A stretch of DNA of 48,349 nt from Methanomassiliicoccaceae archaeon UBA421 (GCA_002498365.1 DAHB01000001.1:1-48349), one strand, 5' to 3'; positions 1-9,359 are shown, counted from the first letter of the stretch. The notes: generated from the letters alone by a model not told the origin. Numbers and translations: made by a program.

Positions 1-33
1 CAGGTCGGGAAGGCGAAGGCGCTTCTGGGGTGA
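1..33 (+). CDS. mtbC: 3' end of a probable dimethylamine corrinoid protein MtbC (partial)
   Basis: Eleven codons reading QVGKAKALLG then TGA enter from the left edge. Seen: the frame is open from base 1, its stop lies 6 bases before mtbB1, and GGGGTGA at the stop doubles as the mtbB1 ribosome binding site. Known: mtbC commonly precedes mtbB, and corrinoid proteins of this family end in a basic helix. Inferred: this is the C terminus of MtbC. The same 33 bases recur, with one difference, at the right edge in inverted orientation. Too short for certain assignment. Confidence 0.6.
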   Translation, partial: QVGKAKALLG

Positions 34-39
34 ACAGCC

Positions 40-1446
40 ATGGCAGGATACACTACACGCAGAGGAGACGGAGCAACACTGTTCCTCTCTAAAGAACAGA
101 TAAGAGACGACATCGAAGCCGGTGCGGCAGACGCCGCAGACATGGGCGGAGTGAAGATGATTTCGTCTGACGAGATGGAGCGCCTTATGGAGATTGTGTG
201 CGCCAAGGACAAGATTGTAAGTGTCCAGCGCGGAAATGAGGTAGTTCTTTCGTACGACATCGGACAGCTAGATATGACCGGAGACAACGGTAACAGCGGA
301 GGAGGGGTTCCGGCGAGCAGGCTCAACGGAGCACTCGTACACGAGCGCACCCTCTGTGCAGACACTTTCGAGCTTGCCCACTCCGATTACAGCATAAAGC
401 CAACCAAGCCGGTCATCGCAAACGAGATGAACGACATGGAGGTAATCCAGAACAACATCATCATTCCGTATTTCTACGGAGCGATGCCCAACATGGGCCT
501 TTACTACAAGCCCGACGGACCGTTCGGAAACCCTGCAGACCTAATGAGGGAGTTCAAGATCGAAGAGGCCCAGCAGCAGGCTGAAGCGGCCGCGAAACAT
601 CTTTCCAGGGATATAGCATACGTTGCCACCAAAATATTCAGCGCAGGATCGGACGGTTTCAACTTCGACACGACCGGCTCCGCCGGTGATGCCGATTTCG
701 TCGGAACCCTCCATGGAGTGGAGCAGCTCAGACAGGAGTGCCCCGATGCCAATATAATGCTGGGTATGGCCGGAGAGAACGTCATGGGAATCCATGGAGA
801 AATCGAATATGATGGCCAGGTCGTTGCAGGAATGTTCCCCCACCAGCAGGTTAAACTTGCTGAGAAGGCCGGAGCAGACGTCTTCGGACCAGTTTCTAAC
901 ACCAACACCGGAAAGAGCCTCGCCTGGAACCTTGCGCGTGCAGTCACCTTCGTGAAAGCATGCACAGAGGTTTCCCGCCTCCCCGTCCATGTCAACATGG
1001 GAATGGGAGTAGGCGGAATTCCGATGTCGGAGACCCCGCCCATGGATGCAGTTACCCGCTGCAGCAAAGCCATGGTTGAAATCGCGCATGTGGACGGCAT
1101 ATAGGTCGGTGTCGGCGACCCCGCCGGTATGGCTATCGCCCACTTTGTTGCTTCCGGAATGGGAGGAATCAGGACTGCAGGAGACCTTGTCGCCAGGATG
1201 GAATTCTCCAAGCGCATGAAGGTTGGAAAGGCAAAAGAGTACGTTGCGAAGAAACTCGGCGTCACTCCTTTCGACCTGTCCGACGAGTATGTGTTCAGAG
1301 ACCTCAGGGAAGAGAGGGGGCTCGGAGTAATCACCGGTGTTCCCAAAACCCCTAAGGGAATCGCTGCCAAGATGAATATCGAGGATCTCCTCGATATCAA
1401 GATCAACAGCTGCGAGAAATTCAGGCAGTACCGCGCGAAGAGGTAA
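40..1446 (+). CDS. mtbB: Dimethylamine:corrinoid methyltransferase MtbB with in-frame TAG (pyrrolysine)
   Basis: MtbB moves a methyl group from dimethylamine to the Co(I) corrinoid of MtbC in the cytoplasm. The frame runs 354 residues, meets TAG at 1102-1104, continues in the same frame without a gap and ends at TAA 1444-1446, giving 468 residues, the usual family length. The flanks MVEIAHVDGI and VGVGDPAGM match the MtbB pyrrolysine site, as do NMGLYYKPDGPFGNP and VNMGMGVGGIPMSETPP. The start ATG 40 follows GGGGTGA with 6-base spacing. A clear hairpin/T-run terminator follows. A second, diverged copy lies at the right end on the minus strand. Splitting the gene at TAG would be an annotation error, since pylT and pylS are nearby. 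Confidence 0.96.
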
Positions 1447-1462
1447 ACACAAACCATAATAT

Positions 1463-1493
1463 GTCCGGGCTAACGCCCGGACTAAAGTTTTTT
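1463..1493 (+). terminator. Hairpin plus T-run after mtbB1
   Basis: A perfect 8-bp stem, GTCCGGGC (1463-1470) and GCCCGGAC (1475-1482), with a TAAC loop, is followed by a T6 run at 1488-1493. It sits 17 bases after the mtbB1 stop and before the permease group. Confidence 0.75.
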
Positions 1494-1575
1494 AAAAAAA
1501 CAGACACAAATCGAAATTCAAAATGTAAGTTCCAGCGTGAGCTATGAACTGAATTTGATTTAGGGGGAAGACAAA

Positions 1576-2682
1576 TTGGAAGTCAATGTAAATGATAATG
1601 AAATGAGCAACGTCAGCATGGTCGAAAAGATCAATGCAAAACGTAGGCAGGACAACAAGAGGAGAGTTCTTTTCGGTTACGCAATGGCTCTTTTCTGTGC
1701 CGTGTTCTGGGGATTGTGGTACATTCCCGGGGACATGGTATGGTATTTGGACCCGTTCGTCACAATGCAGGCAGAAGTGGCTTCAATCACCGGGAGCGAG
1801 ACAACATCTTTCATGGTGTTTGCCATACTGATTACAGGGGTAAATGCACTGCTGGTCGTTATGGCACTGTGCATTTGGAACCTGTGGATGGGTAAGTTCA
1901 GCGAGATGAAGAGGACATTTAAAGAGGTCAAGGCCGCCGACAAATGGTATTTTTTGGCTGCGATCTGCGGTGCGACCGCAGTTTTGGGAAGCTTCATGGC
2001 AATGGGTTTCATCGGAGCGGCGTTCGCCGCGGTTACAGCTCTGCTGTACCCCGTCGTCGGTTCAATCGTCTCCAGGACATGGCTTGGCCAGAAAATATCC
2101 AGGCGCGCTATGATCGGGATATTCGTCATCGTGCTTGGAGGAATAACCGCATACGCTGGCGGATTCATCGAGGAGATCTCGTCAGGCGACATACGCATCT
2201 GGGGTTTCGTCGGAGGGATCATGGCCGCGGTAGGATGGGGATTTGAGGGATGCTTTGCAGGAAAGGCTCTGGATGTTTCTGAGCCTGATGTCGGCATCCA
2301 CATGAGATTCATCTTTGAGACTCTTATTTGGTGGGTCGTCGTCATACCGATCCTTGCGCTTGCAGGGTTCCCGATGTTCGACTACCTCGGAATTATATTC
2401 GAACCCACTGTGTTCATCGTTCTGCTGATGCTCGGACTGACCTTCGGGTTCTGCTACGTGACCTGGTACAAATCGTTCCCGCTCATCGGCGTGGGACGCG
2501 GACAGGCAGTAGGAAGCCTTTACGCAATCATGGCCGTCGTCTTTATATTCATGTTCACTGGAGTCAACCCCGGATGGTTGCTCGTCATCGGTGCCGTGAT
2601 ATGTGTCGTCGGAGGAGGATTGATGGCATCTGAAGGTTCCGAAGAAATAGCCAGTCTTCGTGATACGGGGGCGGTAGAATGA
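1576..2682 (+). CDS. DMT/EamA-like permease, candidate methylamine transporter
   Basis: A 368-residue integral membrane protein with about ten hydrophobic helices after a polar N terminus of about 33 residues. The arrangement and the repeat-like halves (first helix near 34-56, second half from about 180) fit the drug/metabolite transporter superfamily. The chosen start is TTG 1576, which has GGGGGA at 1563-1568 upstream; ATG 1603 is an alternative. The stop overlaps the next gene as ATGA. Position directly after mtbB1 and in line with another permease suggests methylamine or related amine uptake, but the substrate is inferred only from context. The 5' region 1494-1575 has no other gene. Confidence 0.75.
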   Translation: MEVNVNDNEMSNVSMVEKINAKRRQDNKRRVLFGYAMALFCAVFWGLWYIPGDMVWYLDPFVTMQAEVASITGSETTSFMVFAILITGVNALLVVMALCIWNLWMGKFSEMKRTFKEVKAADKWYFLAAICGATAVLGSFMAMGFIGAAFAAVTALLYPVVGSIVSRTWLGQKISRRAMIGIFVIVLGGITAYAGGFIEEISSGDIRIWGFVGGIMAAVGWGFEGCFAGKALDVSEPDVGIHMRFIFETLIWWVVVIPILALAGFPMFDYLGIIFEPTVFIVLLMLGLTFGFCYVTWYKSFPLIGVGRGQAVGSLYAIMAVVFIFMFTGVNPGWLLVIGAVICVVGGGLMASEGSEEIASLRDTGAVE

Positions 2683-2990
2683 TGGAAGGACGCCCAGTCA
2701 AATTCCGTCTGCTCGAGATCTTTGCAGAAAAGGGACACCTTTGGAACTACGAAGTGACCGAGCTCATGGCCGGAGAATACAAGGACAGAAAAAGCAAGTT
2801 CGGACGCCAATCTACCAACTGGGACCTCATCGAGCTATCCGCTTCGGGTTTCATAAAAGAGACCGATGCATCGATCGATGAGGAGATGAAGTACGGTAAG
2901 GGCAACCTTTTGCTCCAGTACGGACTCACAGCCATTGGAAGGGACGAGCTAGAGCGCCTGAAGACCATCGTCAAACCCAGAGGTGAGTGA
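2679..2990 (+). CDS. Small winged-helix-like protein, unknown role
   Basis: A 103-residue soluble protein, translationally coupled to the DMT permease by an ATGA overlap (ATG 2679; a second ATG at 2682). It begins with KFRLLEIFAEKGHLWNYEVTELM, in pattern like the first helices of a winged-helix domain, continues with a wing-like DLIELSASGFIKE segment, and ends with YGLTAIGRDELERLKTI, the usual last helix of PadR/ArsR-like proteins. Function is unknown. Since it is coupled to a permease gene it may be a local regulator, or a cytoplasmic partner of the permease. Fold assignment is by eye. Confidence 0.6.
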   Translation: MMEGRPVKFRLLEIFAEKGHLWNYEVTELMAGEYKDRKSKFGRQSTNWDLIELSASGFIKETDASIDEEMKYGKGNLLLQYGLTAIGRDELERLKTIVKPRGE

Positions 2991-2991
2991 A

Positions 2992-3150
2992 ATGTGGACA
3001 GATCAAGTGAATTTGGCCGGTAACTGGGACATAGCTGTCGAATACTGCGCCGGCGGAATTCCAGGATCGGAATACCTGTGGATGGTAGCAATTCTTGTCA
3101 CATCTGTGGCAGGCTTGCTCGTTTCCAGGTGGCTCGTCAGCAAATTCTGA
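2992..3150 (+). CDS. 52-residue single-span membrane protein
   Basis: A short frame with ATG 2992 one base after the preceding stop; GGTGAGTGA at 2982-2990 provides the ribosome binding site. The product starts MWTDQVNLAGNWDIAVEYCA, has one hydrophobic helix at about residues 29-47 (YLWMVAILVTSVAGLLVS), and ends in a basic, short tail. Tight coupling to the DMT permease and winged-helix genes supports real expression. It could be an accessory subunit of either neighbouring permease. I do not recognise the family. Confidence 0.65.
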   Translation: MWTDQVNLAGNWDIAVEYCAGGIPGSEYLWMVAILVTSVAGLLVSRWLVSKF

Positions 3151-3165
3151 TCGAGAGAAACCATA

Positions 3166-3180
3166 CCGGCCGTTGGCCGG
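3166..3180 (+). other. Perfect 6-bp hairpin between the 52-residue gene and the APC permease
   Basis: CCGGCC (3166-3171), loop GTT, GGCCGG (3175-3180). There is no T-run after it, so it could be an RNA processing or stabilising element rather than a terminator. The gap 3151-3266 holds no gene. Confidence 0.4.
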
Positions 3181-3266
3181 AAACCCCTTACCAAACAATT
3201 TTCGGTCGCCAGAGAGTGGCAGGGGAGGCTTTGCTGACCTGCAGGGCCTGATAATTGGAGGAAATT

Positions 3267-4697
3267 ATGACAGAAACATCGAGTCTAAAAAGGACGATTG
3301 ACTGGAAACAAGGCATGCTCATTGCTTTGGGCGTACCTATCCTCATTCTGCCTTCGATCGGATACTCAGCCGGATACCTATGGGGTTTCTCCATAATTAT
3401 CTGGATACTTTCCGTTCTTCAGGGATTTATACAGAATGCCGCATTCGGTGAGATGACAACAACATTTTCAGATGCGACCGGGCTTCCGGGATGTGCACAG
3501 AAGGTGTTTTCAAAGAATGGAGATTCAAAATCTAAATGCGACCGCGGTAAGTTTATAGGTGCTTTCTGCGCCTGGTGCTATTGGTTCGCCTGGTGCCCGG
3601 TCGTAGCGATATTCACGCTGACGATCGGTACCTATGTGAGAGGATTCATGCCCGATCTGGCCGATGCCGGGGTATGGCTCGACCTCCTCATAGGGCTCGC
3701 GATCGTTGTCGGAATGACGGTCATAGGTGCCCGTGGACTAAAAGGCGGATCACTTACCGCTCTTGTTCTGGCACTTGTATCATTGGTGCCATTGATCATA
3801 ATCCTTGTCGCACCGTTCATCACAGGTGACTTCGTCGCTTCCAACATCTCCGGGAAATGGCTTCCTATGGACTGGAACTGGGGATCCGGGGACATAGTGA
3901 TATTCTTAGGAATAATGGCCATGGCCCAATGGAGTGCGTGCGCTTGGGAAACGGCTGCAGTTTACGGTCCCGAATATAAGAAACCCAAGTCCGACATACC
4001 CAAGGCACTATTCGTATGCGGTATAATATGCCTAATGCTCTATGCACTGACTCAGACATCCGTTGTCGGGACCCTCGGAATAGATGGTATCGCCAATGCG
4101 CCGATCGATCCCCTTAATCCGATGTCTCAGATAGTGTTCGGCGATGCCGGGCAGATCATCGCGATGATCATGCTGATATGCGCAATGCTGATGATTATAC
4201 AAACCGGTTTCCTGGGGTCCTCCAGGACGCTGTATTCGATGAGCCTCGAGGGTAACCTGCCCCGCTGGTTCGCAAAGACAAACGTCCGCGGAAATCCGAT
4301 CAACGCTATGATATTCGTGAGCGTGTTCAATCTGGCACTTGTGCTCGTGCAGAATCCGGTCGCGGTTTTGGCAGCATCATCGATGGGCTACACCCTTGCG
4401 GTCGGTATCGCTCTTGCAGCCTACTACAGGTCCAAGACGGTAGAGCCCTTCAAGAGCATGGAGAGACCGTTCGGCCTGCCCCGGTGGTATCGCTTTGTGG
4501 CCTTGATCATGGTGGTGTATGAGATCGGTGTACTACTTCCTTGTCTGGCATATCTTAACTATGTAGATTATGATGCATTGTCGGTGATCTTGGGCGCCGT
4601 CATCCTGGCCGTATTCGTGCCCATATGGATGGTAACCCAGAATTATCTGAAGGAGAACAGATCTGGAAAAGAGCCAGTTTCGCAATCATCAGAGTAA
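3267..4697 (+). CDS. APC-superfamily amine/amino-acid permease (copy 1)
   Basis: A 476-residue transporter with about 12 membrane helices. It opens with the APC-type first helix (WKQGMLIALGVPILILPSIG) and contains the conserved WSACAWETAAVYGPEYKKP segment and QTGFLGSSRTLYSMSLEGNLP, the region before the eighth/ninth helix in amino-acid permeases. The start is ATG 3267, preceded by GGAGG at 3257-3261; the upstream in-frame TTG at 3255 overlaps that binding site and is less likely. A hairpin terminator follows. A paralogue with the same motifs lies beside mtbB2 at the right end, so linkage of this permease with mtbB occurs twice. Inferred substrate: a methylamine. Confidence 0.85.
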   Translation: MTETSSLKRTIDWKQGMLIALGVPILILPSIGYSAGYLWGFSIIIWILSVLQGFIQNAAFGEMTTTFSDATGLPGCAQKVFSKNGDSKSKCDRGKFIGAFCAWCYWFAWCPVVAIFTLTIGTYVRGFMPDLADAGVWLDLLIGLAIVVGMTVIGARGLKGGSLTALVLALVSLVPLIIILVAPFITGDFVASNISGKWLPMDWNWGSGDIVIFLGIMAMAQWSACAWETAAVYGPEYKKPKSDIPKALFVCGIICLMLYALTQTSVVGTLGIDGIANAPIDPLNPMSQIVFGDAGQIIAMIMLICAMLMIIQTGFLGSSRTLYSMSLEGNLPRWFAKTNVRGNPINAMIFVSVFNLALVLVQNPVAVLAASSMGYTLAVGIALAAYYRSKTVEPFKSMERPFGLPRWYRFVALIMVVYEIGVLLPCLAYLNYVDYDALSVILGAVILAVFVPIWMVTQNYLKENRSGKEPVSQSSE

Positions 4698-4704
4698 ACA
4701 CAAC

Positions 4705-4726
4705 GGGGCTTCCGCCCCAATTTTTT
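4705..4726 (+). terminator. Hairpin/T-run after APC permease 1
   Basis: GGGGC (4705-4709), loop TTCC, GCCCC (4714-4718), AA, then T6 at 4721-4726, beginning 8 bases after the stop codon. Confidence 0.7.
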
Positions 4727-4790
4727 ATTTATTTTTATAAATCAAAATCATTAAATATTGGTTTTCTAAATTGTGTTGAAAAGCAGTAAG

Positions 4791-4808
4791 TTTTAAATAC
4801 TATTTACC
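4791..4808 (+). promoter_or_regulatory. Probable promoter element of the mttC operon
   Basis: TTTTAAATACTATTTACC contains an archaeal TATA-like box (TTTAAATA). Thirteen of fourteen bases of AAATACTATTTACC (4795-4808) recur before pylT at 10811-10824. With a start about 25 bases downstream, the mttC mRNA would have a leader of roughly 150 bases. Confidence 0.5.
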
Positions 4809-4875
4809 TAGGCATTTTTTTGAAGCAACATAAATTAATATATCATGTGTGGATATGTGGTATCAACTCTAGAAA

Positions 4876-4915
4876 TGATAGGTTGGAGGGTGATTGCATC
4901 CAACACTTCCTATCA
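4876..4915 (+). promoter_or_regulatory. Strong hairpin in the mttC leader
   Basis: TGATAGG (4876-4882) pairs with CCTATCA (4909-4915), and TTGGA (4883-4887) with TCCAA (4899-4903). The loop is 11 bases and one side carries a 5-base bulge (CACTT). The 12 base pairs lie inside the long leader, about 60 bases before the mttC start. It may be a regulatory RNA element; no known riboswitch consensus was recognised. Confidence 0.5.
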
Positions 4916-4974
4916 GTTTGTTATGCGGCCCGTATGGGCACGCCCAGAGGAAACCGCTTCGAGGAGGAGAGTAT

Positions 4975-5628
4975 TTGACACAGAAAGATCTGAACGAGAG
5001 AGCGAAAAAGGCCGTCATGGCCTACGACCAGAAAGCATCCGCGGAAGTCGCCAAGGAGGCGATCGCGAAAAAAGCTGACCTGGTGAACCTCATCCAGGAA
5101 GGATACACCGCGGGGATCCAGGAAGTAGGGGACCTGTACCAGGCGAAGAAGCTGTTCCTGCCGCACATCATGTCGGCCGCCAACGCCATGAACGTGGGCG
5201 TCAACCTTCTGACGCCCGAGCTCGAGAAGGCCGGCAAGTCCGCGGGCGAAGGCCTCGGAAAGTTCCTGATATGCACCATCGAGGGGGACATACACTCGAT
5301 AGGCAAGGACATCGTGGCCATCATGCTGAAGGTCGCCGGTTTCAACGTTGTCAACATGGGCAGGGACATCCCCGTCAAGGACATCGTCGCCGCCGTGAAG
5401 AGCGAGAAGCCCAAGGCCGTAGGTACGTCCGCGCTCATGACGTCCACCATGGTCAACCAGAAGACCTTCGAGGAGCTCCTCAAGGAGGAAGGCGTCAGGG
5501 ACAAGGTCATAACGAACGTCGGCGGAGCGCCGGTCACCCAGCAGTGGTGCGAGGAGATCGGGGCGGACGTCTATTCGGAGAACGCCACCGACTGCGTCAA
5601 CAAGATGGTCGCAAAGGTGAAAGGCTGA
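4975..5628 (+). CDS. mttC: Trimethylamine corrinoid protein MttC
   Basis: A 217-residue cobalamin-binding carrier that accepts the methyl group from MttB and hands it on towards coenzyme M. The N-terminal helical cap (about 1-85) is followed by a B12-binding domain with EGDIHSIGKDI (the DxHxxG motif giving the lower His ligand), GTSALMTST, and NVGGAPVTQ near the end. The start is TTG 4975 with GGAGGAG at 4963-4969; starting here gives the typical length, while upstream in-frame codons would add an unrelated 27 residues through the leader hairpin. It precedes mttB by 41 bases, which decides MttC over MtmC/MtbC. Confidence 0.92.
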   Translation: MTQKDLNERAKKAVMAYDQKASAEVAKEAIAKKADLVNLIQEGYTAGIQEVGDLYQAKKLFLPHIMSAANAMNVGVNLLTPELEKAGKSAGEGLGKFLICTIEGDIHSIGKDIVAIMLKVAGFNVVNMGRDIPVKDIVAAVKSEKPKAVGTSALMTSTMVNQKTFEELLKEEGVRDKVITNVGGAPVTQQWCEEIGADVYSENATDCVNKMVAKVKG

Positions 5629-5669
5629 ACTAACCGTCGGGCCCCGCCCGACATACTAGGAGGAATAAA

Positions 5670-7163
5670 ATGACAACAAACACTCACTACCCTGGAAAAA
5701 AATCCCATCAGGGAGTTACTCTCGAACTCTTTACAGAGGACGACATTATGAAGATCGACCATGCAACCATGGACGTCCTGTCTACCTATGGTGTACAGGT
5801 ATCCGACAAAGAGGGCCTTGAGGTCTTCAAAAAGGCCGGATGCGACGTCGACATGGAAACCAAGATGGTCAAAATCCCAGAGTGGCTCGTACGCAAATCT
5901 CTCGCAACCGCCCCGTCCAAGTTCTACCTGTACGGAAGGGACGAGAAGAACACCCTTGAGCAGGAGCACAAGGGACGTGTGCACTTCACCTGCTTCGGAA
6001 CTGGTATCCAGGTCTGCAGGTATGAGGGCCCTGGAAAATACAAGACGACCGACTCCGACGAGACCGACCTCGCCAACTGCGCAAAGCTCGTTGACTGGGC
6101 CGAGAACATCGACTACTTCTCTCTGCCTGTTTCCGCTAGGAACTGGGCCGGAAAGGGAGCTCAGGACGTCCACGAGATGCTCACTTCTCTGAAGAGCACA
6201 TCCAAACACTTCCACCACATAGACCCAGTCGCAGAAAACGTGAAGTTCTACTGGGACCTGGCCGTCGCGTACTACGGCGGAGATGCAAAAATGGCTAAAG
6301 ACAAGCCCATCTTCTCCATGCTCGTATGCCCCACCAGCCCGCTGGAGCTGAGCCACAACGCCGCTCAGGTAATCATGCAGGGTGCCAGGTACGGAGTACC
6401 GGTTAACGTTCTCAGCATGGCGATGGCAGGCGGATCCTCGTCGGTCTACCTCGCAGGAACCCTCGTGACTCACAATGCAGAGGTCCTTGCCGGAATAGTA
6501 CTGTCCCAGATCGTAGCTCCCGGAGCCCCGGTCTGGTATGGAAGCTCCACCACGACCTTCGACCTGAAGCGCGGAACCGCACCTGTCGGATCCCCTGAGC
6601 TCGGACTCATAAGCGCATCCGTCGCAAAGCTCGGTCAGTTCTACGGACTGCCCGTGTTCGTTGCCGGTGTTTAGTCCGATGCCAAGATCCCCGACGACCA
6701 GGCTGGACACGAGAAGACCATGACGGCTCTCCTTCCGGCACTTGCAGGCGCCAACACGCTCTACGGATCGGGAATGCTCGAGCTGGGAATGACGTTCTCG
6801 TTCGAACAGCTCGTCATCGACAATGACATCATCACAATGGTCAAGAAGGCAATGGAAGGTGTCCCCGTCAACGAGGAGACCCTCGCAGTGGAAGCGATCA
6901 AATTCATCGGTGTAGGCAATGACTTCATAGGTCACCCCTCCACCATGGAAAACATCGATCTCCCCTCCGACCCCACGGTCATCAACCGTGACATGCTCGG
7001 CGACTGGGAGAAGGCGGGCAAGAAAGACCTCGCTACCGTCGCTCACGAGGTCGTCGAGGACGTCCTGAAGAACCACGTCGTCATCCAGATACCCGAAGAC
7101 AAGCTCAAAGAGATGGAAAAGGTAGTTAAGAAGGCAGACGCGGCATTCGCAAAAGGTGCTTAA
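5670..7163 (+). CDS. mttB: Trimethylamine:corrinoid methyltransferase MttB with in-frame TAG (pyrrolysine)
   Basis: MttB demethylates trimethylamine and methylates MttC. The reading frame has 334 residues, TAG at 6672-6674 (residue 335), and 162 more residues to TAA: 497 in total, the size of the pyrrolysine-type MttB. The site reads LPVFVAGV-Pyl-SDAKIPDDQAGHEK, as in known MttB proteins. Upstream GGAGGA at 5659-5664 and ATG 5670 set the start. The gene is second in the mttC-mttB-mtmC-mtmB operon; mtmC follows after two bases. The TAG is not a disrupting mutation because the downstream part keeps frame, family similarity and length. Confidence 0.96.
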
Positions 7164-7165
7164 TA

Positions 7166-7804
7166 ATGGCTGATAAGAAAACTATATTGGAAGACCTGAA
7201 GAAATCGATCGAAACCTGGAACCCCCAGAAGGCGAAGGATGCCACAAACGCGGCCGTCGCGGCCGGAATGTCCGTCGCCGAGATCATCGGTGACGGACTC
7301 GGAAAGGGAATGGAAGTCGTCGGTGTGCGCTTCGACAAGGCAGAGATATATCTGCCCCAGGTCGTCGCCGCATCCAAGACGATGACCGCCGCCCTGGAGA
7401 TACTCCTGCCCTTGATATCCAAGGGCGAGGGGTCCCTCAAAGGCACCGTCGTAATGGGTACAGTCGAAGGAGACATCCACGAGATCGGAAAGAACGTCTG
7501 CGTCGCAATGCTCCAGGGAGCAGGATACAACGTCATCGATGTCGGATGCGATGTGTCTCCCCAGGCCTTCCTTGACGCAGCTGACGAGAACGAGGCACAG
7601 GTCATCGGCGCTTCCGCGCTAATGACCACGACCCTCGAGATCCAGAAGGAGCTCGTCGACGCGATCAAAGAGGTAGAGGCATCCTACAAGTGCATCGTCG
7701 GAGGCGCCCCCTGCAGCAGGGAATGGGCCAAAGAGATCAACGCTGACGGATATTCCGAGACTGCGAACGAGATCATCGGCCTTGTGGCCTCCCTCGTGGA
7801 GTGA
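7166..7804 (+). CDS. mtmC: Monomethylamine corrinoid protein MtmC
   Basis: A 212-residue cobalamin carrier protein, with helical cap (about 1-88) and B12 domain: VEGDIHEIGKNVC (DxHxxG), GASALMTTT and IVGGAPCSREW. It begins at ATG 7166, two bases after the mttB stop, and ends four bases before mtmB1, which identifies its partner as MtmB. Similar to MttC in the same operon but clearly diverged. It probably also serves the separately promoted mtmB2, which has no corrinoid gene of its own. Confidence 0.92.
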   Translation: MADKKTILEDLKKSIETWNPQKAKDATNAAVAAGMSVAEIIGDGLGKGMEVVGVRFDKAEIYLPQVVAASKTMTAALEILLPLISKGEGSLKGTVVMGTVEGDIHEIGKNVCVAMLQGAGYNVIDVGCDVSPQAFLDAADENEAQVIGASALMTTTLEIQKELVDAIKEVEASYKCIVGGAPCSREWAKEINADGYSETANEIIGLVASLVE

Positions 7805-7808
7805 TCAG

Positions 7809-9194
7809 ATGGCAGCGACAAGACCCCTGACCGTCTGCGACGTCTACGACAGGTTCATCAAAGGCAAGAAGGTACCCGAATCCGAGTGGGACTACACCGT
7901 CATCCCTCAGAACGCGACCAAGCTGAAAGAGAAATACAAGCTCAAATTCGGCTCTGAGACCATTCCCGAGGACAAGCAGACGATGAACAACCTGTTCAAC
8001 GCCGGACTTGAGATGCTCGTGGACACCGGCTACTACTGCCAGGACCTCGGACGTGTCATGAAGGTCACCGAGGAGGAAGTCTGGGAAGGGATCAAGAAGA
8101 CCCCCACCAAACTGATCCTCGGAGAGGGCAGGGACATCGCAAGGTTCTACCCGAGGCATGGCAACAGCTCTGTAAAGCCCATCATCCAGGGAGGCCCCAC
8201 CGGGTCCCCCATATCGGAGGATGTGTTCGTACAGGTCATGCAGTCCTACGCCCAGGAAGGTATCGTCGACGACCTCGTCAACGGTGTCTTTACCTCTATC
8301 GAGGGAAAGAAGGCCAAGACCAACACCCCTTACGAGATCCGCGCAACCATGGCGGAGCTCCGTGCCACGAAAGAGGCGCGCATCAGGGCCGGAAGGCCCG
8401 GACTGGGTGTTTAGGGACCCGAGACCCCGCTGTCCGCGGCGGGACGCCTTGCGGCCGACATGACCAATGCCGGCCACAGGATCACCGACGCGCACGAGTG
8501 CTCCCAGCTCAACGAGCTGAAGATGGACATGTGCGGGCTCAACATGCTGGCCGGATGGACCACCGAAGGCGACACCATAATGGTCGAGCAGATGCCGATA
8601 TTCGGCGGATACTGCGGCGGGATCGAAGAGACCGCGATATGCGATGTTGCGACAACGCTCGCATCCTTCGCACTGTTCAGCGGTAACTTCCACTTGGACG
8701 GACCCATCCACATCAGGTGGGGGACCACGACCTCGAAAGAGACCCTGCAGATCGCAGCCCACGCGGCAGCGGCCATCGATGCCAACACCGACCTGCTTCT
8801 GGCTAACCAGTACTACCCCATGGCCGGACCCTGCACAGAGATGTGCCTGATCGAGACCGCCGCACAGGCAATCTCGGACACGGGTTCCGGAAGGGAGCTC
8901 CTGTCCGGGTCCGCCGCCGCAAAAGGTGTCGTCCAGGACAAGACCACCGGAATGGAGGCCAGGATAATGGGAGAGGCAGCTAAGGCCGCAGCAGGCATGA
9001 AAGTCTCGGACCTCAACGAGATCCTTGCGAAGATCGTGCCCACCTACGAGGCCAAATACACCAGCGCACCCGCCGGAAAGACCTTCCAGGAGTGCTATGA
9101 CGTGCTCTCGGTCAAGCCGACCGCAGAATACCTCCAGGTGTACGACAATGCTGTCAAGGCCCTCAGGGACTTCGGACTCGACATAAAGCACTGA
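7809..9194 (+). CDS. mtmB: Monomethylamine:corrinoid methyltransferase MtmB with in-frame TAG (copy 1)
   Basis: MtmB transfers the methyl group of monomethylamine to MtmC. The chosen ATG 7809 lies four bases after mtmC; it gives 201 residues before TAG (8412-8414), so pyrrolysine is residue 202, the position known for MtmB, and 461 residues in all. The site reads GRPGLGV-Pyl-GPETPLSAAGRL. Other family segments: EQMPIFGGYCGGIEETAI and HLDGPIHIRWGTTTSKETLQ. It is the last gene of the mttC operon. A related copy, mtmB2, follows 165 bases downstream. Confidence 0.96.
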
Positions 9195-9230
9195 TCGCGA
9201 TTCAAACTTCTTACAGGCCCACGCCTGGAA

Positions 9231-9309
9231 ACCTTTTAATATAATCGCCAAATCTGGCACATATGCCTGCCCGGGCTGCTAAGTTGTTTTTCCTCCGCTT
9301 CGGGCGGGC
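9231..9309 (+). promoter_or_regulatory. mtmB2 promoter and leader hairpin
   Basis: TTTTAATATAA at 9234-9244 is a good archaeal TATA box. About 20 bases later GCCTGCCCG (9265-9273) can pair with CGGGCGGGC (9301-9309), eight Watson-Crick pairs and one G-T, enclosing a 27-base loop containing TTGTTTTTCC. The hairpin would lie at the very 5' end of the mtmB2 mRNA, so it could be a terminator for mtmB1 or a leader structure. Confidence 0.45.
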
Positions 9310-9359
9310 CCCCTTAACACTACGTTAAAGTAATCGACAGGAGATAGGGAGGAGCGCTC

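Noticed and set aside
1102..1104. TAG in mtbB1 (likewise in mttB, mtmB1, mtmB2, mtbB2) as a nonsense mutation splitting the gene
   Set aside because: The frame and family similarity continue after each TAG, at the known pyrrolysine position, and a complete pyl cassette is present.
4845..4974. Longer MttC starting upstream at 4894
   Set aside because: The added residues run through the leader hairpin and do not resemble corrinoid proteins; TTG 4975 has the good ribosome site.
5571..7076. 501-codon open frame on the minus strand opposite mttB
   Set aside because: It is a mirror of the GC-biased mttB codons, has no binding site or family features, and covers a certain gene.
7773..9260. 495-codon minus-strand frame opposite mtmB1
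   Set aside because: Same codon-bias shadow; low-complexity Gly/Val/Arg product without recognisable domains.
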